From Streptomyces sp. A2-16 (GTDB lineage Bacteria; Actinomycetota; Actinomycetes; Streptomycetales; Streptomycetaceae): a stretch of DNA of 64,000 bases. The stretch lies in the NCBI RefSeq assembly GCF_018128905.1, contig NZ_CP063808.1:4650001-4714000 (forward strand), written 5' to 3'. The position numbers and the translations under genes were made by a program. Under the pieces are notes generated by a model, which did no database searches, was not told the DNA's origin, and worked only from the letters and a program-made list of their open reading frames with translations. Shown in pieces: positions 48,441-56,991 of this stretch; the stretch's first letter is position 1; the number at the start of each line of letters is the position of its first letter.

Positions 48441-50221
48441 TGGCCGGCGACGAGACGCGGCCCGGCACAGCGCCCGTGCGGGACGAGGCGGAGGAGAGCG
48501 TCCCCTTTGAGACTCCTGACATCTACGGCGCCTATCCCCGCCTGACGGACGACCAGATCGCTCGCCTGGCGCAGCACGGTCGCCGGAGGGCGGTTGACGC
48601 CGGTGACGTGCTGATCCGGGAGGGGGAGCGGTGCGAGACGTTCTACGTCGTCCTCAGTGGTTCGCTCGCCGTCGTCGAGGGCTACGGCACGCCCGGCGAG
48701 CGCCTGCTGCGTGTGCACGGACCTGGCCGCTTCATCGGCGAACTCGGTCTCCTCAACGGGCAGGTGGCCTTCTACACCGCCGTGGTCAAGGACCCCGGTG
48801 AGATCCTCGCCCTGTCCATGGACCAGCTGCGTGACCTGGTGACCCGGGACTCTTCCCTCGGTGATGTGGTGCTGCGCGCCTGCCTGGGGCGCCGCGCTCT
48901 GCTCGTCGGGCAGGGCGCCGGTTTCCGCATCATCGGCTCGCGCTACTCGCCCGACACCCGGCGGCTGCGTGAGTTCGCCGCCCGCAACCGGCTGCCGCAC
49001 CGCTGGATCGATCTGGAGACGGACGAGGAGGCCGAGGCGCTGCTGCGCCGTTTCGGGGTCGGTCCGGAGCAGACGCCGCTGGTGATCTGGCGGGACACCA
49101 CCCTGCTGCGCAATCCGAGCAACGCCGAACTGGCCCGGTTCATCGGCCTGTCGGCCCTGGAACCGGGAGACGGCCGGGGCGATCTCCTCATCGTCGGCTC
49201 CGGTCCGGCCGGTCTCGCCGCCGCGGTGAACGCCGCCTCGGAGGGCCTCGGCACGACCGTGGTCGAGGCGCTGGCCACCGGCGGCCAGGCCGGGACGTCG
49301 TCCCGCATCGAGAATCTGCTCGGCTTCCCTTCCGGTATCTCCGGCGCCGAACTCACCGAGCGCGCCGTGCTCCAGGCAGAGAAATTCGGCGCCCGGATCA
49401 GCGTCCCGGCAGAGGCGGTCCGGCTCGAACGGCGGGACGGCCACTACGCCGTCGGGTTCGCCGACGGCACCGAGGTCACCGCCCGTACCGTCGTCCTGGC
49501 CACCGGCGCCCGCTACCGCCGCCTCCGTGTGCCCGGCATCGAGCCGTTGGAGGGCACCAGCGTCCACTACTCGGCCACCGTCTACGAGGCCCAGCAGTGC
49601 CGTACCGACCCGCTGGCGGTGGTAGGCGGCGGCAACTCCGCGGGTCAGGCGGTGCTGTTCCTTGCCGGGTACGCACCGCAGGTGTATCTGCTCGTCCGTG
49701 GTCCGAGCCTCGAGGCGCACATGTCCCGCTACCTGATCGATCAGATCGAGCGCCACCCCCGAGTGCGCGTGCTGCTGCACACCGAGGTGACCGAGGCACT
49801 CGGCGACAAGACGCTCGAGGCGGTCACCGTGGTCGACCACCGCACGGGCGAGCACCGCCACATCGAGGTGCGGGCCCTGTTCGTCTTCACCGGCGCCGAC
49901 CCGCACACCGATTGGCTGTCCGGCTCGCTCGCCCTCGACGCGCGCGGCTTCGTGCTCACCGGCGCGGAGGCGCAGGCCTGCTCCGTTCCCGAACTGTGGC
50001 AGAGCCAGGGCCGCGACTGCCTCACGTTGGAGACCAGCCTGCCCGGCGTCTTCGCAGCCGGCGACCTCCGCAGCGGCTCGGTGAAGCGCGTGGCCTCCGC
50101 GGTCGGCGAAGGTGCGATGAGCATCCACTTCGTGCACCGCTACTTGGGCCACACGGCCGCGCCCGGCGGCACCGACACCTCCCCGCACACCCGCCCGAAG
50201 CAGTCCGCCTGGCTCGCATGA
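48440..50221 (+). CDS. cNMP-binding/thioredoxin-like/flavin oxidoreductase fusion
   Basis: A 593-residue three-domain protein. A cyclic-nucleotide-binding domain spans about residues 34-150 (ETFYVVLSGSLAVVE; GRFIGELGLLNG). A thioredoxin-like domain at 160-236 has RIIGSRYSPDTRRL instead of a CxxC. A thioredoxin-reductase-like flavoprotein starts at GSGPAG (253-258), with GGGNSAGQA for NAD(P) and VFAAGDLRSG near the end. The TrxB redox motif CATCD is replaced by EAQQCRTD with a single cysteine, so disulfide reduction of the usual type is unlikely. The start overlaps the zinc-finger stop. It may be a cNMP- or ligand-gated flavin oxidase or reductase. Confidence 0.85.
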   Translation: MAGDETRPGTAPVRDEAEESVPFETPDIYGAYPRLTDDQIARLAQHGRRRAVDAGDVLIREGERCETFYVVLSGSLAVVEGYGTPGERLLRVHGPGRFIGELGLLNGQVAFYTAVVKDPGEILALSMDQLRDLVTRDSSLGDVVLRACLGRRALLVGQGAGFRIIGSRYSPDTRRLREFAARNRLPHRWIDLETDEEAEALLRRFGVGPEQTPLVIWRDTTLLRNPSNAELARFIGLSALEPGDGRGDLLIVGSGPAGLAAAVNAASEGLGTTVVEALATGGQAGTSSRIENLLGFPSGISGAELTERAVLQAEKFGARISVPAEAVRLERRDGHYAVGFADGTEVTARTVVLATGARYRRLRVPGIEPLEGTSVHYSATVYEAQQCRTDPLAVVGGGNSAGQAVLFLAGYAPQVYLLVRGPSLEAHMSRYLIDQIERHPRVRVLLHTEVTEALGDKTLEAVTVVDHRTGEHRHIEVRALFVFTGADPHTDWLSGSLALDARGFVLTGAEAQACSVPELWQSQGRDCLTLETSLPGVFAAGDLRSGSVKRVASAVGEGAMSIHFVHRYLGHTAAPGGTDTSPHTRPKQSAWLA

Positions 50222-50268
50222 CGACCAGCGGGCGACGACATCACGAGAAAGAGAAGGAGGCGATGTAC

Positions 50269-50766
50269 ATGGCCACGCCCGTCCGGCGTCACCGCGGTGG
50301 CGCCATGCAGGACAGGCCCCTTGGCTGGGCACGCAATCCGCTGACGGAGTTCGACCAACTGCTCAGTGAAATGAGCGGGCTGATGGAATCCACAGTGGGA
50401 GGCGCGGCGCCCGCAGTCGTGTGGACACCCCTGGCCGATGTCACGGAGTCCGACGACGCCTTCCACGTCGAGATCGAACTCCCCGGCGTCAAGAGCAAGG
50501 ACATCAGCGTCGAAGCGAACGGCCAGGAGCTGGTGGTCACCGGAGAGATCAAGGAGAAGGAACGCAAAGGCGTCCTGCGCCGTAGCACCCGCCGCACCGG
50601 ATCCTTCGAGTACCGGCTGCGGCTGCCCGGAGAGGTCGACACCGAGAAGATCAACGCGCGGATCTCGGACGGAGTGCTCACCGTCAACGTCCCGAAGGCC
50701 GAGGTCACAAAGCCCCGGCACATCGAGATCAGTGAAACGGGTGAAGGCACCCAGAGCAGCGGCTGA
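50269..50766 (+). CDS. Hsp20/alpha-crystallin small heat-shock protein
   Basis: A 165-residue small heat-shock protein. The alpha-crystallin domain spans about residues 48-145 (WTPLADVTESDDAFHVEIEL, PGVKSKDISVEANGQELVVT, and the RISDGVLTVNVPKAE end strand). The N-terminal arm contains RNPLTEFDQLLSEM. The ATG at 50269 is 8 bases after AGGAGG; an ATG at 50263 is too close to it. It holds unfolded proteins for the DnaK/ClpB system encoded just upstream. Confidence 0.93.
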   Translation: MATPVRRHRGGAMQDRPLGWARNPLTEFDQLLSEMSGLMESTVGGAAPAVVWTPLADVTESDDAFHVEIELPGVKSKDISVEANGQELVVTGEIKEKERKGVLRRSTRRTGSFEYRLRLPGEVDTEKINARISDGVLTVNVPKAEVTKPRHIEISETGEGTQSSG

Positions 50767-50776
50767 GACCCGAACA

Positions 50777-50810
50777 CCGTGGTGCCGGAGGCACACCTCC
50801 GGCACCACGG
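50777..50810 (+). terminator. hairpin after the Hsp20 gene
   Basis: A perfect 15-base stem (CCGTGGTGCCGGAGG with CCTCCGGCACCACGG) and a CACA loop, 10 bases after the stop. There is no T-run. It probably terminates or punctuates the chaperone transcript before the DUF2267 gene. Confidence 0.75.
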
Positions 50811-50897
50811 CCGGCCCGGCGACGACACCCCCTCAAAGCGGCGCAGACACGGCACGCGGTTCCTCGTCAGCGGTGACCGTGGCACAAGGAGGCAGCG

Positions 50898-51290
50898 ATG
50901 AAATACGACGGATTCCTCGCCCATGTACGCGAGCGCGGCGAATACAAGGACCAGGAGGAAGCCGCGGATGTCACCAACGTCGTGCTGGAAGTGCTGGCCC
51001 AACGGATCAGCCCGGGAGAGGTCAAGGACCTTGCATCCCAGCTGCCCGACCCGCTGGGACAAGTCCTGGACCGTGCCACGCCCCAGCGGGCGCAGAGCTT
51101 CGGGATCGAAGAGTTCTACCGCCGGGTCGCCGAGCGCAGCCATGCCCGGCCCCGCACGGCGCAGTGGGACGCCAGCGCGGTCCTGACCACCGTCGTCGAC
51201 GCTGTCACCGGCGGGGAACTGAACCAGATCATCAGCCAACTCCCCTCCGGTTACGCCGTCCTGTTCGGCAAGGCCGACCTCGCGGACTGA
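50898..51290 (+). CDS. DUF2267 protein
   Basis: A 130-residue protein of the DUF2267 family. MKYDGFLAHVRERGEYKDQE is followed by two helical repeats (VTNVVLEVLAQRISPGEVKD; AVLTTVVDAVTGGELNQIIS) and the PxxYAxLF end. Biochemical function is unknown; the family is common in actinobacterial stress and dormancy loci. AAGGAGG is 8 bases before the ATG. Separated from Hsp20 by the hairpin, it may have its own promoter or be expressed by readthrough. Confidence 0.88.
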   Translation: MKYDGFLAHVRERGEYKDQEEAADVTNVVLEVLAQRISPGEVKDLASQLPDPLGQVLDRATPQRAQSFGIEEFYRRVAERSHARPRTAQWDASAVLTTVVDAVTGGELNQIISQLPSGYAVLFGKADLAD

Positions 51291-51535
51291 GCCTGCGAGG
51301 CGCCCAGAACGACCTCGTTCGACACCACGGTGGGTGAGGCCCATCAGCTCCTGGCGCCACTGCGGCCGAGGACCTGAAGCCCGTCGCCCGAGGCACGCCC
51401 CACCGCTCCGTAAGCCATACGTTCAGCCCGCCGGAGCGGCCTTCTTCCACTCGGAGAGAGCTGAGTTCGACGTGGACGCGGCGCTGCAAAAGGGGACCGG
51501 ATCGCCTGGCGCGGTGCCGGCGGAGGTATCGCCAT

Positions 51536-51985
51536 TCACACCAGGAGGTCGAAGACGGCTCGGGCCTCGTCCCAGTGCTGGGTCTGAGGGTTCTTCAGGT
51601 CTGGGTGGAGGATCTTGAAGGTCTGGGCAAGAGCCAGGCTGAGCCCGCCGATGATGTCCGGATAGGCCGCCTCGGTCTCTTCGTCCGGCGTGCGGTCCAG
51701 AGCGGGGTGGGTGGCCATCTGCTCCAGGATCGGCTTGAGTTCCACTTCCTGGTCGATCTTCCGGAAGTGATGAATGCTCTCCTGCAGCCCTTTGGTGATC
51801 GGCAGGTCACAGGTCCGGATGACGTCGCGCCCATTGGCCTTGGCAGTGGCCTGGGCGACCGTCAGCAGATCGTAGAGCTTGGCGTCGACGAAGTCGCTGT
51901 AGCGCTTGAGATCGTTCTTGTCGACGTCCAGCCCCGCGGCCGCGCGGAAGAACCTTTCGAACCTGGCGATGGACATCACGGTCAT
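51536..51985 (-). CDS. DUF1931 (histone-fold-like) protein
   Basis: A 149-residue protein with the histone-fold-like pair typical of DUF1931: IARFERFFRAAAGLDVDKND, LKRYSDFVDAKLYDLLTVAQ and ATAKANGRDVIRTCDLPITK. The C-terminal half (FRKIDQEVELKPILEQMATH onward) is helical. GGAGG is 8 bases before the ATG at 51985. Family function is not established, though DNA binding has been suggested. It is convergent with DUF2267, at the end of the stress cassette. Confidence 0.85.
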   Translation of the reverse strand: MTVMSIARFERFFRAAAGLDVDKNDLKRYSDFVDAKLYDLLTVAQATAKANGRDVIRTCDLPITKGLQESIHHFRKIDQEVELKPILEQMATHPALDRTPDEETEAAYPDIIGGLSLALAQTFKILHPDLKNPQTQHWDEARAVFDLLV

Positions 51986-52507
51986 GACGGTAACCTCCGG
52001 CTCCGGACGCCGGGGTGACTCCCGGCCCCCTGGGCTTCCCAAGCTTGGCCGAGGGGGTGCGCGAACGCATGCGCCTGTCGGGCCCAATAGGCCTGCCTCT
52101 GTCGCCCTGCCAGGTCCAGGCGTCCGACTGGCCGGGGAGTTCGGACGAGCGGGGGAGTCGTCAGCCAGGTGAACCCCGCGTGGCGGGAGCGGCGAGGGCG
52201 CAGGGGAAGGCTCGGGAGAGGCTGGTGAACAGCAGCCAGGGCCGGCCGATCGGCGGGGACCATCCCGCCTCCCAGCCGCCCTGACGCCGGGCAGGACGCA
52301 ATGCTCTGCCTCGAAGCAGGTATGCGCGGTGGCGCACGCGATCGTCGCCAGGTTGTGGAAGCGGGCCCTGCTCCGGGAAGCCGAGGAGATCTTGTCGTAC
52401 CGCCTGCACCTGCTGGCGGAGGCCGACGTGTCACGTGGCGTCGGCGTTACCCCGGGGGCATCCTGGGCACCCCGGTTCCGGGGGCAGTCGGCGAGGAGGA
52501 TCCAGTC
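51986..52507. other. 522-bp region without a clear gene
   Basis: Between DUF1931 and the membrane protein. A short frame at 52329 (start GTG) gives AHAIVARLWKRALLREAEEI, an amphipathic segment, but continues as arginine-rich noise. GAGGAGGA at 52493-52500 is the ribosome site of the next gene. No repeat or RNA gene was seen. Confidence 0.35.
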
Positions 52508-53638
52508 ATGCGAGTGTCGTCTCAGGGCGTTACGGTCGTGGCTCTCCTGGCGGATCCGGACGCGCCGACGGAGATCGCGCAGCGCATGGCCCGGACACTT
52601 CCTGATCGGCTCGCCGAAAAGTCGGGCCAGGGACGGCGGTTCGACGTCGAGGTGGTCAGTGAGCCCTTCACCTCAGGGACGGAGGACCTGCCCACCCTGA
52701 TGCGCCGGATGGTGGACCGCGGACGTGCGGAGAACTGGGACATCGTCGTGGCCCTCACCGACCTTCCGCTGCACTCGCACGGACGCAAGCTCGTGGTGGA
52801 TCTCAGTCACGAACACGGCCTGGCCCTTCTCTCTCTTCCTTCGCTGGGGGGCTTGCGGCTGCAGACGAGGGCCCGGCGGGCCGTCGAAGCCGCCGTGCTC
52901 GGATTGGCGGGTCCCGAGACCACCGGGACTGAAGGACCTCCACGCAGTCAGCCGCTTCTGGCGCCCTTCGTCAGTCGCCTCGCGCCTGTCCGTCCGGGCC
53001 CGATCGGCGAGACGGAGACCGCCGATCTTCGGTACGTCGTCAGCGGCGCGCGCGGTTATCTGCGGGTGCTCCTCGGTATGGTCCGCGCCAACCGGCCGTG
53101 GCGGTTGGTGCCGGGCTTGTCGAAAGCCCTGGCGGCCGCACTCGCCACGGGAGCAGTAGCCACCGTGAACTCCACCGTCTGGAACCTGGCCGCGTCCCTG
53201 AGCACGCCACGCCTCGTGATCGCCACCGTCGGGTCCGTCGGGATCATGATCGGCTGGCTGATCGTGGACGCGAACCTGTGGCATCGACCACCGGAAAGCT
53301 CGCCGGAGGCGAAGCAGAGGGCGGCTCTCTACAACGCCTCGACCGTCCTGACCGTGGGTATCGGCGTGCTTGTCTGCTACGTGGGCTTGATGCTCATCAA
53401 CTTGGTGTGGGCGCTGTTCATCCTCAACGACCAAGTGTTCGCTTCCATGACACGAACCCCGCTTCACCCCTCGGAGTACTGGACGTTGTCCTGGTTCGTC
53501 GCTTCGGTCGCCACGGTGGGCGGTGCGCTGGGATCAGGCTTGGAGAGCGACGACGCGATCCGGGCGGCCGCCTACTCCAAGCGCGAACAGGAACGTCGCC
53601 ACACGCTCGAGGACCACGGTGATCAGCCCACGAAATGA
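52508..53638 (+). CDS. hypothetical membrane protein
   Basis: A 376-residue protein. The N-terminal 150 residues are soluble (VTVVALLADPDAPTEIAQRM; WDIVVALTDLPLHSHGRKLV). A C-terminal membrane domain has four hydrophobic helices (GLSKALAAALATGAVATVNS, LVIATVGSVGIMIGWLIV, TVLTVGIGVLVCYVGLMLIN, LSWFVASVATVGGALGSGL). I do not recognise a named family. GAGGAGGA precedes the ATG at 52508 by 7 bases. The stop overlaps an ATG of the next open frame by 4 bases, but the real start of that gene is probably further on. Confidence 0.72.
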   Translation: MRVSSQGVTVVALLADPDAPTEIAQRMARTLPDRLAEKSGQGRRFDVEVVSEPFTSGTEDLPTLMRRMVDRGRAENWDIVVALTDLPLHSHGRKLVVDLSHEHGLALLSLPSLGGLRLQTRARRAVEAAVLGLAGPETTGTEGPPRSQPLLAPFVSRLAPVRPGPIGETETADLRYVVSGARGYLRVLLGMVRANRPWRLVPGLSKALAAALATGAVATVNSTVWNLAASLSTPRLVIATVGSVGIMIGWLIVDANLWHRPPESSPEAKQRAALYNASTVLTVGIGVLVCYVGLMLINLVWALFILNDQVFASMTRTPLHPSEYWTLSWFVASVATVGGALGSGLESDDAIRAAAYSKREQERRHTLEDHGDQPTK

Positions 53639-53816
53639 ACCGCCCCCGGCGCAACAGGCTCCCGAACGATCGAGCCGTGGCCGCCGGGCTGACCAGGCGG
53701 TGCTGGAGTGTGGTCATCGATCGCTCAGGTCGCGGCCCGGGGGGCACGCGCCCGGCGAGCGCGGCGCCGTCAGGGGGCGGAGCCGCGGCCGACGCGACCC
53801 GGCAGGGCATTCCGGC

Positions 53817-53822
53817 TAGGCT
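53817..53822 (+). promoter_or_regulatory. -10 element TAGGCT of a leaderless exporter gene
   Basis: TAGGCT ends 7 bases before the GTG at 53830, the same layout as at 63690-63695. It supports the internal GTG, rather than the ATG at 53635, as start of the FUSC gene. Confidence 0.55.
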
Positions 53823-53829
53823 CGCACCC

Positions 53830-56004
53830 GTGAGATGGCTGCGGACCTTCGGGGAGGTCGTGCGATCAGGGCTCACGATCGAGGAGACGCGGCTGGAGCC
53901 CCTGCTCGCACTGCGCACGGCCGCCGGGGTGGCGATCGTCGTCGGGTTGGCGCTGTGGCTGGTCTCCCCTGCGTACGCCGCGTCCGCCGCCCTCGGTGCC
54001 TATTCCGCGGGTGGGGCCACCTTCCAGCGCACCTGGCGTCCGCGCAAGGTGATCGCGCTGGGCGCGGGCGCGGGTCTGGCGCTCAGCACCTTCGTGGGCT
54101 ACCTGGCGGCGGGGCGACTCGTGACGTTCCTTCCCCTGCTGGCCGTATGGGCCTTTGCCGCGGGGATGGCGTGGGCTCTCGGATCGACCGCTGGGATCGT
54201 CGCGGCGACGACGGTCGGCAGCATGCTGGTGACCATCACCCTGCCCACGAGTGGCGGGCGAGCCCTGGAGCATGCCGGGGTGATCGCGCTCGGGGGCGTG
54301 GTGCAGGCCGTACTGATCCTGCTGTTCCCGATCCGCCGTTGGGGGGCGCATCGTGACGCGCTCGCCGACGCCCTGGCCGCCGTGGCGGACTACGCCCGCC
54401 GGCTGCGGCACGACCCGACCGCCCCCTTCGACCTGGAGCCGTTGATGACGGCCCGGGACGCGGCCGCCGTGACGCCGTCACAGGCCCGGACCCGTCCGCC
54501 CGTCCTCCACGGCCCCCGGGGCCTGGCCGAGCGCCTGCGGCCGGTCCTCGCCGCGCTCGCCGACCCCGACGTCGGCGCCCCGGCGGAGGGACCCGGGCGG
54601 GACCGCGCACGGGAGTTGCTCGACGCGGCCGCCGACGTCCTGGATGCGGCCGCCCGTACGGTCCGCCGCGGCACTCCCGCCGAGGTGCCGCCCGCGAGAG
54701 CGGACGTGCTGCGCGTCGACGAGGAGCACGAGGTGCTGGAGGGGCCCGCGCGGCAGGCCGCCGAGCGGCTCGTGGAACTGCTCGGCGAGGCGTTGGAGAT
54801 CGCCGACTGCGGCGACGCGCACAGGAGCACGCCCACGCCGCGCGGCCCCGCGGGCACCCAGTTCCTGGTGCGCCCGACCATGTTCCGGCTGGTCCCGGTC
54901 GTCGTCCGGGCGGTCCGCCGTGAGCTCCGGCGGGACTCGCCCGTGTTCCGGCACGCCGTCCGCCTGGCGGCGGTGGCCACGCTCGGCTATCTGATCGCTT
55001 CCCGGCTCCCGCTGGGCCACGGCTACTGGGCGCCCGTCGCCTCGGTGATGGTGATGCGGCCGGACTTCCACCGGACGTACGCGCGGGCCGTAGCCCGTTT
55101 CGCCGGGACCCTTGTCGGCGTCGCACTCGCCACCGGGATGGTGCGGGCCCTGGGCCCGGACACCTATGTGTTCGGCGCGCTGGCGGTGGTCTCGGCCGGC
55201 CTGTCGTACACGCTGATCCGTACCGGCTACGCGTACTCCCAGTGCTTCACTGCCGCGTACGTCGTCTTCCTGCTCGGCATGGGTGGCCAGGCATGGCAGC
55301 AGACGGTCCCGGATCGGGTGGTGCTCACCCTGCTCGGCGGGGCCCTGGCCATGCTGGCGTACGTGGTGTTCCCCGCATGGGAGACGCCCAAGCTGGCGGG
55401 CCGGCTTGCGGACTGGCTCGCTGCCAACGGCCGCTACGCCGCCGCGGTGCTCCGCAGTTACGCCGAACCGACCCGGGAGCATCGGGCTGCCATGCGCAGG
55501 GCCCTGCTGGCGAGCAGGGAGGCACGTGCCGCCTGGCAGAAGGCCTACGACCAGGCAAGGCAGGAACCGGTCCGCCCCAGAGGTCTGACGTCGCGGGAGG
55601 CGGAGGATGCGCAGGAGGCGCTCGCGGGGTTCGACCGGGCGGCGATGCTCATGGAGAGCCATGTCCCGCGGGCCGACAGCTCTTTCGTACCCGAGGCGCA
55701 GCGGTTCGCCGAGGCCCTGGAAGCGGACACCGCGCAGGCGGCAGACGACGTGCGCGAGCACAGGAATCCGGACTGGGGGCGCGTGGAGGAGGCACTCCAC
55801 GCGTGGGAGGGCGCCGCCGGGGACCGGAGCCCGGTGGTGCGGCGCGAGGCGGAACTGCAGAAGCGGGCCTTGGAGGACCTCGCGACGGCCGTGAGCCGCA
55901 CACCCCTGGAACGGGACGTCGGCTCCGCTCGCGAGGAGCAGCGGGTGCGGGCGGCCGTGGTGGCGGAAGGTGACGGATCTGGACCCGCGCACCGGGATGG
56001 GTGA
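53830..56004 (+). CDS. FUSC family (aromatic acid exporter-type) membrane protein
   Basis: A 724-residue inner-membrane protein with two membrane blocks of about six helices each (LRTAAGVAIVVGLALWLVSP onwards and LAAVATLGYLIASRLPLGHG onwards), each followed by a long soluble helical region. The block HGYWAPVASVMVMRPDFHRT is the FUSC signature. The last 200 residues are acidic and soluble. Family members export aromatic acids or toxic amphiphiles. The GTG start is set by the -10 element. The frame extends to an ATG at 53635 overlapping the previous stop, but that extension is arginine/proline-rich and unlike the family. Confidence 0.85.
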   Translation: MRWLRTFGEVVRSGLTIEETRLEPLLALRTAAGVAIVVGLALWLVSPAYAASAALGAYSAGGATFQRTWRPRKVIALGAGAGLALSTFVGYLAAGRLVTFLPLLAVWAFAAGMAWALGSTAGIVAATTVGSMLVTITLPTSGGRALEHAGVIALGGVVQAVLILLFPIRRWGAHRDALADALAAVADYARRLRHDPTAPFDLEPLMTARDAAAVTPSQARTRPPVLHGPRGLAERLRPVLAALADPDVGAPAEGPGRDRARELLDAAADVLDAAARTVRRGTPAEVPPARADVLRVDEEHEVLEGPARQAAERLVELLGEALEIADCGDAHRSTPTPRGPAGTQFLVRPTMFRLVPVVVRAVRRELRRDSPVFRHAVRLAAVATLGYLIASRLPLGHGYWAPVASVMVMRPDFHRTYARAVARFAGTLVGVALATGMVRALGPDTYVFGALAVVSAGLSYTLIRTGYAYSQCFTAAYVVFLLGMGGQAWQQTVPDRVVLTLLGGALAMLAYVVFPAWETPKLAGRLADWLAANGRYAAAVLRSYAEPTREHRAAMRRALLASREARAAWQKAYDQARQEPVRPRGLTSREAEDAQEALAGFDRAAMLMESHVPRADSSFVPEAQRFAEALEADTAQAADDVREHRNPDWGRVEEALHAWEGAAGDRSPVVRREAELQKRALEDLATAVSRTPLERDVGSAREEQRVRAAVVAEGDGSGPAHRDG

Positions 56005-56175
56005 CGGCCGCTCCGGCGCCGGGGAGCGCCGCGTCTCCTGGACCTGGCGGGCACTGCCCATGCCTGCACCAACGCGGCCAGGGCGTCCCCGTCCTCGCCG
56101 ACCGCGCCGGCTGGGTCTGCATGCCTGGCCTTCAACTGCGCCTGGAGGCAGGCAGATTGCCTCAGCGGCGGCGTG

Positions 56176-56181
56176 TAGTGT
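56176..56181 (+). promoter_or_regulatory. -10 element TAGTGT before the DeoR gene
   Basis: TAGTGT ends 8 bases before the GTG at 56190. There is no ribosome-binding site, so this is probably a leaderless start. Confidence 0.45.
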
Positions 56182-56189
56182 CCCGTTGC

Positions 56190-56960
56190 GTGCTGGCTGA
56201 ACAACGACACCAACTCATCCTGCGGTCCCTGCGTTCCGGCGGTACTGCCTCCGTTGCCGACCTTGCCGAGCAGCTTGACGCCAGCGCGGCGACCATCCGC
56301 CGGGACCTCCTCAAGCTGGAGGCGGACGGGCTGATCACCCGCGTCCACGGCGGGGCAGTCATCGAGGACGATCAGCCGCCCTTCAACGAGGCCGCCGAAG
56401 TCCAGGTGGCGGAGAAGGACGCCATTGCCGCCCGGGCAGCCACAATGGTCGAGGACGGCCAGTCGGTCATTCTCGACAGTGGCACAACGGTCCACCGGCT
56501 GGCACTTCATCTGCGCGGTCGCCGAATCACCGTGATCACCAACAACCTTGCGGTGTATGACGAACTCATCGCTGACGAGAACGTCGACCTGATGCTGCTG
56601 GGGGGCATGGTCATTCGTGAGTCACGCATGATGGACGGCTTCATGGCCGAGGACAACCTCCGTCAGGTTCACGCCGACTGGCTCTTCATGGGTGCTTGCG
56701 GCCTCCGGCCTGGGGGCCAGGTCATGGACACCACGGTGGCCGAGGTGCCCGCCCGCCGCGCCATGATCGCCGCCAGCGACAGGGTGGTGCTCTTGGCTGA
56801 CAAGACCAAGCTTCCCGGAACCGGCATGGTGAAGATCTGCGGTCCCGAGGACCTGGACGTGATCATCACCGATGCATCCGAAGACGACGCGACCTGTGTG
56901 GCCCTGCGGGAAGCAGGTGTCAGGGTCGTGTCGACAGCCTCGGCCACCGTCGACGGGTAA
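56190..56960 (+). CDS. DeoR/GlpR family transcriptional regulator
   Basis: A 256-residue regulator. The N-terminal DeoR helix-turn-helix is LAEQRHQLILRSLRSGGTAS with VADLAEQLDASAATIRRDLL. The C-terminal sugar-phosphate sensor (ISOCOT-like) has VILDSGTTVHRLA, GGMVIRESRMMDGFMAED and LADKTKLPGTGM. It is complete. The frame is open for 190 bases upstream, but that part is low-complexity, so GTG 56190 is chosen. It originally lay directly upstream of the sugar-isomerase/dehydrogenase operon, now separated by the insertion sequence. It may co-regulate inositol or sugar catabolism. Confidence 0.88.
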   Translation: MLAEQRHQLILRSLRSGGTASVADLAEQLDASAATIRRDLLKLEADGLITRVHGGAVIEDDQPPFNEAAEVQVAEKDAIAARAATMVEDGQSVILDSGTTVHRLALHLRGRRITVITNNLAVYDELIADENVDLMLLGGMVIRESRMMDGFMAEDNLRQVHADWLFMGACGLRPGGQVMDTTVAEVPARRAMIAASDRVVLLADKTKLPGTGMVKICGPEDLDVIITDASEDDATCVALREAGVRVVSTASATVDG

Positions 56961-56991
56961 CGAGGCACGTCGGACTGCTCCACCAACCGTC

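Noticed and set aside
53635..53829. ATG at 53635 overlapping the upstream stop as start of the FUSC gene
   Set aside because: The 65-residue extension is not membrane-like or family-like, and a -10 box stands 7 bases before the GTG at 53830.
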